Origin: Psychrobacillus glaciei
Lineage (GTDB): Bacteria; Bacillota; Bacilli; Bacillales_A; Planococcaceae
Assembly (NCBI RefSeq): GCF_008973485.1
Contig: NZ_CP031223.1
Coordinates: forward strand, 2,604,001 to 2,668,000
Direction of reading: 5' to 3'
Length of the DNA: 64,000 bases
The notes under the pieces were generated by a model, which saw only the letters and a program-made list of their open reading frames with translations, did no database searches and was not told the DNA's origin. The position numbers and the translations under genes are program-made. Shown here piece after piece: positions 55,313 to 64,000 of the stretch. Position 1 is the stretch's first letter; every line of letters begins with the position of its first letter.

Positions 55313-56775
55313 TTACTTTTTCTTTTTCTTCACTTTGTCTTCATAAAAGACACTGAAATTGGGATCAATGGTTCCTATATTCAAATATCGTGCTTTATAA
55401 TCCCGAAGTAACTCGAAAAACTTTTTACTTAATATTAAAATAACAACTAAGTTTACAAATGTCGGTATGGCTGTAGTTATATCAGCAAAATACCAAACGG
55501 CTTTTCCAGGTAGATTATAGTTTACTGCGTAAATTACCATCAAAGAACCCGGAATTGGATATAGCCATTTAAAAGCGGTCAAAATTTTATACTTGAGTGT
55601 AATCTTCTTCTTATCGTTGAACAGATGCCGCAACAAAATTTCATAATACGTGTACCAACCGGTAGATGTGGTTAACCCGAACAAAAAGATGGATACCGCA
55701 ATAATATAACGGCCAAATTGACCAATTCCTGTTTCAAATGCTGAAAGTGTTAACGCAGCACCATCTAGACCGGATGACCATACCCCAGTTATAATTATGG
55801 TAAAAGCTGTGATGGAACAAATGATAATCGTATCAATATAAACTTCTACCGCTCCCCACATTCCTTGTTTAATGGGGTGATCTGTTTTCGCTGTAGAGTG
55901 AATCATCGGCGAAGTACCCCAACCAGCCTCGTTACTATAAACTGATCGCGCTACTCCCATTCGAATCACTTGAGCAATAACAGCCCCCGTGAAACCACCG
56001 ACAGCTGCCGCTCCAGAAAATGCACTATCAAAAATTAGTGCGAATGCTGGTCCTATTTCAGAATAATTCTTAAAAATTATAAATAGACCTGCTAACACAT
56101 AAAACATACACATAAAAGGAACAAGCAAAGAAGCAATCTCACCAATTCTCTTTATTCCACCATAAATAATAATATAAATAATCGTTAGATAAATAAACGA
56201 TGAAGGGATCATGCCAATATTAAAAGTAGAACTTACCGCTTCAGATATCGTATAGTTTTGTAGTGTTATAAAAAATGTCGTAAAGATGCCGAAACCGAAA
56301 AGAATAGCAGGTACTTTCCAATATTTAAACTTCTTTTCCTCACCAAGCCCCTTCTCCATATAATAAGTCGGTCCACCATACGGATTTCCTTTTTCATCCG
56401 TATTCCGCAATACACAGAAAGTGATACTTCCACTGTTTTGGTGATCATTCCTAGAAGCGCTGTAAGCCACATCCAAAAAACGGCTCCTGGTCCTCCTATT
56501 GCAATGGCCGTTGCTACACCTCCAATATTCCCTACTCCGACACTGCCACCAATAGCAGTACTAACTGCTTGAAAAGGTGTTAGAATTCCTTTTGTATCCT
56601 TCGATTTATCTCTTTTGGAAAATACTTTCCCGAACGTATTTTTGAATATATGAGGCAAATAACCGAATTGAAATAATTTACTCCCTATCGTAAAATATAA
56701 ACCTGCAAATAACACGGTGAAAATTAGCGGTAATCCCCATAGCCAACCAACAATTGTTTCAAGTATAGCATCCAC
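55313..56775 (-). pseudogene. Sodium:alanine/glycine symporter (AgcS/AlsT family), frameshifted
   Basis: Two frames together make a complete amino-acid:cation symporter of about 487 residues. The first gives DAILETIVGWLWGLPLIFTV, TAIGGSVGVGNIGGVATAIAIGGPG (the conserved family motif) up to SLSVYC; the second resumes with RNTDEKGNPYGGPTYYMEKGLG and includes VYSNEAGWGTSPMIHSTAKTDHP. One missing base at about 56404-56408 (TATTGCGG where CGG-AAT should follow a full codon) explains it. Sequencing error or recent pseudogene cannot be told apart here. It would import alanine or glycine with sodium. Confidence 0.88.
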
Positions 56776-56826
56776 TATATATACCCCCCTTTAAGAATTG
56801 GTGTCACCATTTTTACTTTACTTATG

Positions 56827-58425
56827 CTATTTTCTATATTTTATTTCTCCGCCGATAATTGTCATTTCAACTTCCGTGGACAAAAGCTCATCAGCTGATT
56901 TCATCTCAAATAAATCTTTCGACAGAACTGACATATCACATAGTTTTCCTATTTCAAGTGTACCCTTCACATTTTCCTCGTTCGTTGCATAAGCACCTCC
57001 TATTGTAAATAATTGAACAGCTTCGAACATCGATAATTTCTCTTGTGGATTGTATCCATTGTGTGTTTCCCCCACTTTCTTACGTGTAACTGCTGCATGC
57101 ATTCCCAGTAATGGATTTAAAGGTTCAATCGGAGCATCAGAACCTCCCGCACATAAAACCCCTGCTTTCAGAAGTGTTTTAAAGGGATAAGAACAGTTCG
57201 ATCTCTCCTCTCCCAATCTTTCGATAATCCATGGGTAATCACTTGAGACAAACTTCGGTTGAACATCTGCAATTCTATTTGGACTTACTAGTCTATCAAT
57301 TAGATTTTCGTTCAATATCGAGACGTGAATTAGCCGATCACGGTATTTAGAAGGTTCAAATTGATCTAATATATCCAATACATTTCTCAATGCCTGATCA
57401 CCTATCGTATGAACCGCAACAGGAAAATTCTGTGCACGTATATCTCGAATAATATCCAACAGTTCCTTTTGGCTATACATGGCATTCCCTGAATTAGTAG
57501 GAGCATCACTATATGGTTTGGAAAGTAGTGCTGTTCTACCCCCAAGGGCACCATCCGCGAAAATTTTGATCGCGCCAATCATTACTTTATTATTTCCAAA
57601 ACCAGTAGACATACCTGCCGTTTTTAACTCCTCTAGATAGTCATAGTCTATTAAAAGATTACTTCTTGGTCCAATGCCTTCATTATTCACAAGTTCATCA
57701 AATAATTTATAAGTTTGGATTGCACCCCCTAAATAATTAGGGTCATTTGTATGAATACTCGTAAATCCCAAACGAACCGATTCTTCCATCGCTATCTTTA
57801 GAGCGTTTTTTAACTGCATGTAACTTTTTTTAGGAATATGCTTTGTTACAATCGTCGATGCCGTTTCTAACAATAGGCCAGTCGGCTTTTTAGAAGTCGG
57901 ATCAATTACTACCGTACCACCGTAAGGAATAGCCATTTCCGGATGATACCCACTTAGAAATAGTGCTTTCGTATTCACTAAAAATGCATGTCCGCATATT
58001 CTTGGTAAAAACAACGGAAAAAACGGCGCTGCATAATCTAGTTCTTGAATAGTGGGAATTTGCTTATCAAGAAAGACATTTTCATCCCATCCACGTCCTA
58101 AAATCCATTCGCCAGGTTGTAATGTAACCGATTTTTTTTTAATAAGAGTCAACAATTCATCTTTTGACTTCACACCTGTAAGATCAAGTTCCTGTGCATT
58201 GATACCGACACTAGATATATGAAGGTGACTATCGATTAAACCCGGAAATACCGTCTTTCCCTCTAAATCAATTATAGTTGTTCCATTTCGACCCCATTGT
58301 AATAACATCGCTTCGGAAGATCCCATATCAATAATTCTTTCATTACTCGTAACCAAGCACTGTACAAAAGGTTTGTTGAGATTCATCGTGTAAATATTGC
58401 CATTTGTAAAAATTGTCGTTTGCAA
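56827..58425 (-). CDS. YtcJ-like metal-dependent amidohydrolase
   Basis: About 532 residues starting at TTG (MQTTIFTNGNIYTMNLNKP) with AAGGGG 10 bases upstream; an open frame continues 12 codons further. The amidohydrolase-3 layout shows GKTVFPGLIDSHLHISS (HxH metal ligands near 68), VAVHTIGDQALRNVLD and LCAGGSDAPIEPLNPL (Asp near 455). Relatives hydrolyse amides, hydantoins or related substrates; the true substrate is unknown. It lies 51 bases upstream of the symporter, so the two may form an operon for amino-acid-derived substrates. Confidence 0.85.
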   Translation of the reverse strand: MQTTIFTNGNIYTMNLNKPFVQCLVTSNERIIDMGSSEAMLLQWGRNGTTIIDLEGKTVFPGLIDSHLHISSVGINAQELDLTGVKSKDELLTLIKKKSVTLQPGEWILGRGWDENVFLDKQIPTIQELDYAAPFFPLFLPRICGHAFLVNTKALFLSGYHPEMAIPYGGTVVIDPTSKKPTGLLLETASTIVTKHIPKKSYMQLKNALKIAMEESVRLGFTSIHTNDPNYLGGAIQTYKLFDELVNNEGIGPRSNLLIDYDYLEELKTAGMSTGFGNNKVMIGAIKIFADGALGGRTALLSKPYSDAPTNSGNAMYSQKELLDIIRDIRAQNFPVAVHTIGDQALRNVLDILDQFEPSKYRDRLIHVSILNENLIDRLVSPNRIADVQPKFVSSDYPWIIERLGEERSNCSYPFKTLLKAGVLCAGGSDAPIEPLNPLLGMHAAVTRKKVGETHNGYNPQEKLSMFEAVQLFTIGGAYATNEENVKGTLEIGKLCDMSVLSKDLFEMKSADELLSTEVEMTIIGGEIKYRK

Positions 58426-58701
58426 GAAAATTATGCCCCTTTCTTCTTCCTCATAACCCAATTCTAAATGAGTAGTAATTGTAAATAAATACTAAATCAC
58501 AAAATTTTAAATATTCTGTATTTTAGAAAGAGTATATGATTACTCATCTGCAAATAGAACAATTTAGGATTGACTAAGGACTTATCTAAATAAAAAATAG
58601 CAAGAGCGGAAAATTTAAATAAGAAATGTTCAAATAATGAGGGGTGTACTATGTATGCTTAGACTTAAAACTCTATCTACATTAAAGGAATTCTTATAAA
58701 A
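58426..58701. other. AT-rich gap upstream of the amidohydrolase
   Basis: No gene. It must hold the amidohydrolase promoter, but I saw no convincing -35/-10 pair. Confidence 0.4.
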
Positions 58702-58746
58702 CAAAAAAAAACACTTCAATTCCCTATATAAAAAGGAATTGAAGCG
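58702..58746 (-). terminator. Terminator of tRNA-Arg
   Basis: CTTCAATTCC / GGAATTGAAG core stem (58714-58723, 58735-58744) followed by a T10 run on the minus strand, about 40 bases past the tRNA. Confidence 0.88.
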
Positions 58747-58787
58747 TTTTTATGTCGACTCTAAATGTTACTTCAGAGCCTAGAAAC

Positions 58788-58860
<73 letters not shown>

Positions 58861-59249
58861 TTAAGATCAAAGAAATTTTAGCATTATTGGAATAATATTT
58901 TCATCGTGACCAAATTTAGCTACTTAATTAGTATAATGGAAATTTAACATTTTGCAAGCTTTATTTAACTTTTTTTACTGCGACTGTTTCACTCAAACAA
59001 CTTATGGTAATTAAATGTTGAAAGTAACAAAGTTTTCATCATTCATATACTATATGATAAAGAGAATTATTCAAGAATCATTAAATTCAAATAATCCCCT
59101 TTCTATTTTTCTATGAAAAAAGGATTGGAAATGTTGAATAAACAACATTTCCAGCCTTTTTTATCGCTTCTTACTATACTAAATTACGTGCCCAGGAGGA
59201 CGTTTTCTAGAGCTTTTAAACCCTTATACACTAAAGTTTTTTCTATTCA
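58861..59249. other. Gap with an orphan terminator
   Basis: No gene in about 390 bases. A strong hairpin lies at 59116-59162; the rest is AT-rich and holds the tRNA promoter region. Confidence 0.5.
59116..59162. terminator. Orphan rho-independent terminator
   Basis: GGAAATGTTG / CAACATTTCC (59127-59136, 59143-59152) with outer AAAAAAGG / CCTTTTTT. No intact gene ends here on either strand, so it probably belonged to a lost gene. Confidence 0.75.
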
Positions 59250-59429
59250 ATGTGTATAATACATGTAAAGGCTTTTAATGACGTGAATTGTAATAAAAAC
59301 TTACTTTTTCATGCGATATCAGAAGGTTTCGTCTCAGATGAAATGATAGCCATTGACACAACTCATATAGAAGCACGCGATATCGCTCTATCTAAATCAG
59401 GTAAGGTGAAAAAAGAACCCCAAACTCCT
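59250..59429 (+). pseudogene. Transposase remnant (IS1182/IS5-like DDE)
   Basis: About 60 residues remain, with FHAISEGFVSDEMIAIDTTH and IEARDIALSKSGKVKKEPQTP, which resembles the catalytic-Asp region of IS1182-type transposases (xxIDxTHxEARD). N- and C-terminal parts are missing and no inverted repeats are visible. It stops abruptly at the edge of a truncated lipoprotein gene on the other strand. Confidence 0.65.
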
Positions 59430-59430
59430 C

Positions 59431-59541
59431 TAGTTGCCCACTTTCTGTTGATGTTCCACATCCCGTCAAAACAATAGCTACCGCCATCAGGCTAAACACA
59501 AAGTAAAATATTTTGTCTCGCGTGAAAATATTCTTTTCCAA
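59431..59541 (-). pseudogene. Truncated lipoprotein gene (signal peptide only)
   Basis: On the minus strand, MEKNIFTRDKIFYFVFSLMA VAIVLTGCGTSTESGQ is a complete lipoprotein signal with basic start, hydrophobic core and LTGC lipobox. After ESGQ the frame runs into the transposase fragment. The TTG start has GAGGAG but with no spacing, so the true start is unclear. It looks like a solute-binding or other surface lipoprotein cut by insertion of the element. Confidence 0.6.
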
Positions 59542-59853
59542 CTCCTCTATCTAATCAGTTTACTAATAGTATTACTATAAGTTAACTCACGACAACTCAG
59601 TTGCAAACGAATTGTTTATAGAAACTCTCATTTATTTCCTCGTAAACTTGTTCACTCCTCAAATAAAATATTGCCCTTTCCTTGATTTCAAGATATCACA
59701 AGTACTATTCACTACACTTGATCAACTTCACAAAATCAGAATCCAACACTTAAATTTTCAGACCGTTCTAACATATTAACCTCTACATTTCTTACAAAAT
59801 TAATACTTCTAAATTGGTCAATCATTTGCTAATGAAGATAAAAAGACAACATT
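59542..59853. other. Gene-free AT-rich gap
   Basis: No gene or clear signal in about 310 bases between the truncated lipoprotein start and the terminator of the pyrimidine cluster. It probably includes the dead lipoprotein promoter. Confidence 0.4.
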
Positions 59854-59889
59854 AAAACTCTATTCTAGTATGTAATAGAATAGAGTTTT
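59854..59889 (-). terminator. Terminator of the pre cluster
   Basis: AAAACTCTATTCTA / TAGAATAGAGTTTT, a perfect 14-bp stem with an 8-base loop, about 30 bases past the last gene of the cluster. Confidence 0.88.
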
Positions 59890-59919
59890 CACCACTTCAT
59901 ATTTAATTGATATACCTGC

Positions 59920-60126
59920 TTACAACAGGGTTTGTTCTAGGAGCTTTGCCGCAAAATATTTACGCGCTTCGGCAGTCAAAATCTGCAAAGTTACTACTTC
60001 TTCCTGCCGTTTAAAATCGACAAACATACCGCTTAAATTTTCCTGTACAGAATGGACTTTAAAACCCTTGCCTAAATAGTCATCTACTTGTTCCATTTCA
60101 TCCAAACTTAACAAATGATCCGACAT
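59920..60126 (-). CDS. Small acidic protein of the pyrimidine catabolism cluster
   Basis: 68 residues from MSDHLLSLDEMEQVDDYLGK; GGGG lies 7 bases before the ATG, which sits two codons inside the longest frame. No family is recognised and there is no membrane segment. It starts 17 bases after the NCS1 permease and ends the operon, so it is probably co-expressed with it. Function unknown. Confidence 0.7.
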   Translation of the reverse strand: MSDHLLSLDEMEQVDDYLGKGFKVHSVQENLSGMFVDFKRQEEVVTLQILTAEARKYFAAKLLEQTLL

Positions 60127-60143
60127 AGACACACCCCACTTTT

Positions 60144-61601
60144 TTATTCAGCCTTTTTTTCTTCAATTTCTTGCACGACGATATCGTTCCAATCATGACC
60201 AACTGTTATGCCTAAATACTCCGCGTCACTTGGATTGTCTAGTTCGGCTTGCGGGTACTTTTTAAACCACCAATATTTCGCCAAGACATAGTACACAATT
60301 GCCCCCACGAAAAAGCCCACCAATGAAGAATACGTTGGGAACATATTCGCTAAGGCACCACCGATCACCCAAGCGATTAACCCCGCTACGTTAAAGCCAT
60401 TCATATATTTATATTGGCCGTCTAACTCGTACAGTTCTTTTACGTTCACACGACGTTTACGGATTAAATAATAATCGGCGAATAATATCCCCACAATTGC
60501 TGTTAAAATACCGCCAATGATTAATAAAGCATCGACTAATACGCCAAATAAGCTCCACGGCTGTACTACAATCCCAATGACCCCCGCTATTATAACACCA
60601 GCCCAGAATGGCACTTTTGGTCCGCCAATGTTTGAGAAAATCGTTGCCGCAGGAATAACATTTGCGGACGTGTTTGTTGACCATTGCGCTAACACAATCA
60701 TTAGCAATAAAACCCCTAACACAATTCCACTTGCACTTTGCTGCAAGGCATTTATCGGATCCGCAGATGCCACTGCCATATAAGCTACTGCACCTATAGT
60801 TACCATAAATGTATTGGTAATCGGCATCACGATTAAAGAACCAATTAACTGCGTTTTATTGCGCTTGAACCAATTGCGTTCATTTTTTGGCGCTTTAAAG
60901 AAACGTGATAGTGTTGGCATATCAGCTGCTAACGTTGCCCAGAATCCCATGTTCGCCATCATCACAACCATGAATGCTGTAAAAGCTGCTATCCCTGTCG
61001 TCGGTGATTCTATCCAAGTCCATACATTTTTCCCTTGAGCCGTTGCGTGATCGGCAAGCGTAATATACATCCAGCAAGATATTAATATAATAACCGGCGC
61101 AGCAAAATCTGCAAAGCGCTCAATGGATTTAATGCCTAGCGAGGTGTTAATTAACTGTAATGCCGCAAAAACAAGGAAACATAAAAACCAATTATTAAAG
61201 TCAAATAATAAATTCAAAATCCCATTGATAGCCATTGCACCAAAATAGGTGTTAAGCCCAAACCAACAAGCAGCTGTCACCCCACGAACGAGGGATGGTA
61301 TGTGCGTGCCAATTGTACCAAATGGGGCACGCATATAAACCGGGAAGGATAAGCCATGCTCAATACCAATGTCACCGATTAATGTCATAAATACACCGAT
61401 TAAAACGGATCCTATCATAGTCGCTAAAATTACCATAGGCAATGACAAAGTCATAATAGCTGATCCACCAATTGCAAAGGCGGCTAAAACGATGGCCATC
61501 CCTATCCAAATCACTGCAAAACCAAATGTCCCGATACTTCTTTTTTGATGTGTCACTGGAAGTAAATCTGGTGATTTTAAATAATCTCCACCATTCGCCA
61601 T
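60144..61601 (-). CDS. NCS1-family nucleobase/hydantoin permease
   Basis: 485 residues with about 12 membrane segments. Motifs of the NCS1 family: FGFAVIWIGMAIVLAAFAIGG near 28, GIEHGLSFPVYMRAPFGTIG near 80 and WFGLNTYFGAMAING (Trp and Asn that line the substrate site), with WSTNTSANVIPAATIFSNIG near 305. Relatives carry uracil, allantoin or hydantoins with sodium or protons. Next to preA it most likely imports uracil, thymine or dihydropyrimidines (inference). Confidence 0.9.
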   Translation of the reverse strand: MANGGDYLKSPDLLPVTHQKRSIGTFGFAVIWIGMAIVLAAFAIGGSAIMTLSLPMVILATMIGSVLIGVFMTLIGDIGIEHGLSFPVYMRAPFGTIGTHIPSLVRGVTAACWFGLNTYFGAMAINGILNLLFDFNNWFLCFLVFAALQLINTSLGIKSIERFADFAAPVIILISCWMYITLADHATAQGKNVWTWIESPTTGIAAFTAFMVVMMANMGFWATLAADMPTLSRFFKAPKNERNWFKRNKTQLIGSLIVMPITNTFMVTIGAVAYMAVASADPINALQQSASGIVLGVLLLMIVLAQWSTNTSANVIPAATIFSNIGGPKVPFWAGVIIAGVIGIVVQPWSLFGVLVDALLIIGGILTAIVGILFADYYLIRKRRVNVKELYELDGQYKYMNGFNVAGLIAWVIGGALANMFPTYSSLVGFFVGAIVYYVLAKYWWFKKYPQAELDNPSDAEYLGITVGHDWNDIVVQEIEEKKAE

Positions 61602-61882
61602 ACATGTCTCTCCCTTATATTAGATTTCCAGTTAACGCACAACTAATTGCCCACTTTTTTTATGGCTCTACACCAAAACCTGTATTTGAGAGCATATTCC
61701 ACTAAAGATTTTTTTCATTTGGCATCCTAGATGAGACCGTTGAGCGAGACTTGTAGGGAAACGAAGGCTAAGAACGTCACGTCCTGTGCCATGTCTTCAT
61801 TCCCATTATCCCATTGACCCGAAGCCGCTCGTCGGACGCTCCATGAAAAAGCACAGTCAGAACGGATATCCACCCCACGTTT
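61602..61882. other. Gap between the permease and preA, GC-rich block
   Basis: 280 bases without a gene. The part 61730-61815 (GGATG, GAGCGAGACTTGTAGGGAAA, CGAAGGCTAAGAACGTCACG) is more GC-rich than its surroundings and looks like another intergenic repeat-type block. A promoter for the permease may lie near 61610-61700, but none is clear. Confidence 0.45.
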
Positions 61883-63145
61883 TTATCGAGTAAAATTGCC
61901 GATAAGTGATTGACGTTCGTTCCAAGTCATTGGCGCAATAGTTGACATTCTTTCGACCATCGAAATCGCACCGTCTACCGGGCACACAATCGCGCATAAA
62001 TTACAGCCTACACAATCTACTTCACGCACCTTCAGCATCGGGCGACCACTATCTGTGTACAGATCAATACACTGATGTGACGTATCTTCACACGCAATAT
62101 GGCATTTATTACAATTAATACAAACATCATTATTAATTTCAGCAACAATATTGTAGTTTAAATCTAAGTCACCCCAGTCAGAATAACGTTGAACCGACTG
62201 CCCGACTATATCCATCACTGAGGAAATGCCCTTTTCATCCAAATAGTTATTAAGCCCATCAATCATATCTTCAACAATACTAAATCCGTGGTGCATCGCT
62301 GCTGTACAAACTTGTACGCCTGTTGCACCCATCAGCAAAAATTCCGCAGCATCCTGCCAATTTGAAATCCCACCAATTCCTGAAATTGGTACATTGACGA
62401 AAGGATTTCGTGCACATTCTGCAACCATATTTAGTGCAATGGGCTTGACAGCGGGACCACAATATCCGCCATGCGCCCCCTTCCCACCAACATGCGGCAC
62501 CGTATTCCATGTATCTAAATCGACACCCGCTAAGCTGTTAATCGTATTAATCATACTAACAGCATCTGCCCCGCCACGCACTGCCGCTTCTGCCGTCATC
62601 GTAATATCCGTAATGTTTGGCGTTAGCTTGACGATAACAGGTGTACGTGCAACTTCCTTCACCCAGTACGTTTGCTTTTCAACCAATTCAGGTACTTGAC
62701 CAGAGGCAGCTCCCATTCCTCGTTCTGCCATCCCATGTGGACAACCAAAATTAAGCTCAAGACCATCAACCCCCACAGCTTCTACTTTTTTGACAATCTC
62801 ATGCCACTTTTCCTGCTGTGGCTCTACCATTAATGAAGCGATAATGGCATGATTAGGAAATCTTTTTTTCGTTTCAAGAATTTCCTGTAAATTAACCTCT
62901 AACGGACGATCCGTAATGAGCTCAATATTATTAAAGCCCGCTACTCTCTGTCCGTTAAAGCTGACAGCCGCAAATCGCGATGAAACATTTAAAATTGGTT
63001 CTCCTAATGTTTTCCAAACAGCGCCACCCCAGCCCGCTTCAAATGCACGTTGCACTTGATAGCCCGAATTTGTCGGTGGTGCCGATGCTAACCAAAATGG
63101 ATTCGGTGATTTAATCCCGGCCAAGTCAATTCGTAAGTCTGCCAT
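61883..63145 (-). CDS. preA: PreA, dihydropyrimidine dehydrogenase catalytic subunit
   Basis: 420 residues. The FMN TIM-barrel (about 1-310) has NPFWLASAPPTNSGYQV, GLELNFGCPHGMAERGMG with the active-site region and ISGIGGISNWQDAAEFLLMG. A C-terminal ferredoxin domain carries two 4Fe-4S motifs, CINCNKCHIAC and CVGCNLCAIVCP. With PreT it reduces uracil and thymine to dihydro forms with NAD(P)H, the first step of the reductive pathway. It lies 11 bases after preT. Confidence 0.94.
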   Translation of the reverse strand: MADLRIDLAGIKSPNPFWLASAPPTNSGYQVQRAFEAGWGGAVWKTLGEPILNVSSRFAAVSFNGQRVAGFNNIELITDRPLEVNLQEILETKKRFPNHAIIASLMVEPQQEKWHEIVKKVEAVGVDGLELNFGCPHGMAERGMGAASGQVPELVEKQTYWVKEVARTPVIVKLTPNITDITMTAEAAVRGGADAVSMINTINSLAGVDLDTWNTVPHVGGKGAHGGYCGPAVKPIALNMVAECARNPFVNVPISGIGGISNWQDAAEFLLMGATGVQVCTAAMHHGFSIVEDMIDGLNNYLDEKGISSVMDIVGQSVQRYSDWGDLDLNYNIVAEINNDVCINCNKCHIACEDTSHQCIDLYTDSGRPMLKVREVDCVGCNLCAIVCPVDGAISMVERMSTIAPMTWNERQSLIGNFTR

Positions 63146-63156
63146 GCTACATCCCC

Positions 63157-64000
63157 CTATGCATTCTCGCTCGGTTTTCTCAAATGCTCATGAATGGTGT
63201 AAGCAGCATCTTTACCTTGCTGTGCAGCTGTTACCACCATTGCTTCCCCTTGGCCATTGCCGAACATGACATCTCCACACGCAAACACCTTGTCATTTGA
63301 TGTTTGCATAGTCGTTTCGTCAATGTCTACTACTCCGTTCGTATGCTGTAATCTAAACGCTTCAATGAGCGAGACAAAGCGCGTTTGCCCAATTGCTTTA
63401 ATGACCGCATCCACCTCTATAACAAACTCAGATCCCTTGATTACTTCGGGTCGTTGCCTACCGTCTGCTCCAGCATCTCCAAGTTTCATCTTGACGCATT
63501 CAAGTCCCACTACCTTCCCTGTCTCATCACCAATAATCTGTTTCGGCGCTGTCAGCCACTTAAATCCAACGCCATCCTGTTTGGCAAATTCATATTCATA
63601 TTGATAGGCAGTCATCTCTTTTTCTGTTCTTCTATAAAGAATGTCCACTTGCTCCGCACCTAGTCGCACAGCACAGGTTGCACCATCGATGGCTGTGTTA
63701 CCAGCACCGATAACCGCGACACGTTTATCAATTAAGTCTTCCGTCAGTGCACCCATTTTCGTGCGCTTTACAAACTCAATGGCATCATGAACTCCATCTA
63801 GCTCCTCACCTTTAATGCCAAGATTAGGCACGACCCCCATACCAACCGCTAAAATAACGCTGTCATATTGCGCTAAAATTTCATCAGCAGATATATCTAC
63901 GCCTACTCTTGTGTTTGTTTTAATGTCCACACCAAGCTTTACAACTTGAGCCACTTCCCAATCCACTACTTTATTGGGTAATCTGAATGACACAATTCCA
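63157..64000 (-). CDS. preT: PreT, dihydropyrimidine dehydrogenase flavin subunit (cut by window edge)
   Basis: 281 C-terminal codons are in the window; the protein continues past 64000. The NAD-binding fold is VAVIGAGNTAIDGATCAVRLGAEQV and the FAD end is VFACGDVMFGNGQGEAMVVTAAQQGKDA. Such GltD-like subunits pass electrons from NAD(P)H to the iron-sulfur clusters of PreA. The GTG at 63991-63993 is internal, not the start. The 4Fe-4S N-terminus lies outside. Confidence 0.92.
   Translation of the reverse strand, partial: GIVSFRLPNKVVDWEVAQVVKLGVDIKTNTRVGVDISADEILAQYDSVILAVGMGVVPNLGIKGEELDGVHDAIEFVKRTKMGALTEDLIDKRVAVIGAGNTAIDGATCAVRLGAEQVDILYRRTEKEMTAYQYEYEFAKQDGVGFKWLTAPKQIIGDETGKVVGLECVKMKLGDAGADGRQRPEVIKGSEFVIEVDAVIKAIGQTRFVSLIEAFRLQHTNGVVDIDETTMQTSNDKVFACGDVMFGNGQGEAMVVTAAQQGKDAAYTIHEHLRKPSENA

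Noticed and set aside
58640-58700. 14-codon plus-strand mini-ORF near the tRNA
   Set aside because: Too short, no conserved feature, and it runs into the terminator region.
60517-61038. Plus-strand frames opposite the NCS1 permease
   Set aside because: Antisense shadows in a membrane-protein gene; no start signals.

Overview
This 64 kb window is an AT-rich chromosome segment of an endospore-forming Bacillales bacterium. The gene order (spo0B-obg-pheB-pheA, spoIVFA/FB, minCD-mreBCD-radC-maf-spoIIB-comC, folC/valS, hemAXCDBL, ysxC-lon, clpX, tig, ysoA) is the Bacillus subtilis backbone. The gene repertoire (full type IV pilus locus, short SpoVID-like protein, no bofC, lonB or nad genes at the usual places) suggests a Planococcaceae member such as a Psychrobacillus-like species. 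That genus assignment is inference.

Layout. 1-1.1 kb: ruvB (cut by the edge) and ruvA. 1.1-4.4 kb: a safA-kinase spore-coat pair on the minus strand, flanked by repeat-filled non-coding DNA. 4.5-16.3 kb: housekeeping and sporulation operons, all minus strand: pheA-pheB-obg-spo0B; rpmA-prp-rplU with an L21 leader RNA; spoIVFB-spoIVFA; minD-minC-mreD-mreC-mreB; radC-maf; spoIIB. 16.4-27 kb: a long minus-strand type IV pilus operon (vanW/G5 protein, pilB, pilT, pilC, major pilin, pilM, pilN, pilO, a PAS-GGDEF protein, prepilin peptidase). 27.3-30.5 kb: a divergent, very AT-rich plus-strand operon of three minor-pilin-like genes. The last one carries four exact 41-residue tandem repeats and looks like a tip protein. 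A second diguanylate cyclase follows at 30.5-32.2 kb. 32.3-39.3 kb: folC diverging from an overlapping pair of RimK-type ATP-grasp ligases, then valS with a T-box leader, a small membrane ORF and a SpoVID-like gene. 39.4-45.7 kb: the heme operon hemAXCDBL. 46.5-53.4 kb: ysxC-lon, clpX, tig, ysoA. 53.6-54.3 kb: a two-gene SOS operon with two LexA boxes in its promoter. 54.3-59.6 kb: a decaying stretch with a ligD polymerase-domain pseudogene, a frameshifted sodium:alanine symporter, an amidohydrolase, tRNA-Arg(UCU), a transposase scrap and a decapitated lipoprotein gene. 59.9-64 kb: a reductive pyrimidine catabolism cluster (preT cut by the edge, preA, an NCS1 permease, a small protein).

How the genes work together. 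The pilus locus is a complete Gram-positive type IV machine: assembly and retraction ATPases, platform, alignment proteins, major and minor pilins, processing peptidase. Two c-di-GMP-synthase-type proteins lie inside and beside it, which suggests second-messenger control of surface behaviour. The hem genes form a tightly overlapping operon from glutamyl-tRNA to uroporphyrinogen III. Several start sites differ from the longest open frames (rplU, rpmA, hemX, hemB, hemL, tig, clpX, pilM, spoIIB); I chose them from ribosome-binding sites and family N-termini.

The points most worth following are the repeat-bearing tip-pilin operon, the tandem ATP-grasp pair, the SOS operon without a polymerase, the dual start of the major pilin, and a degenerate intergenic repeat family with three recognisable copies.
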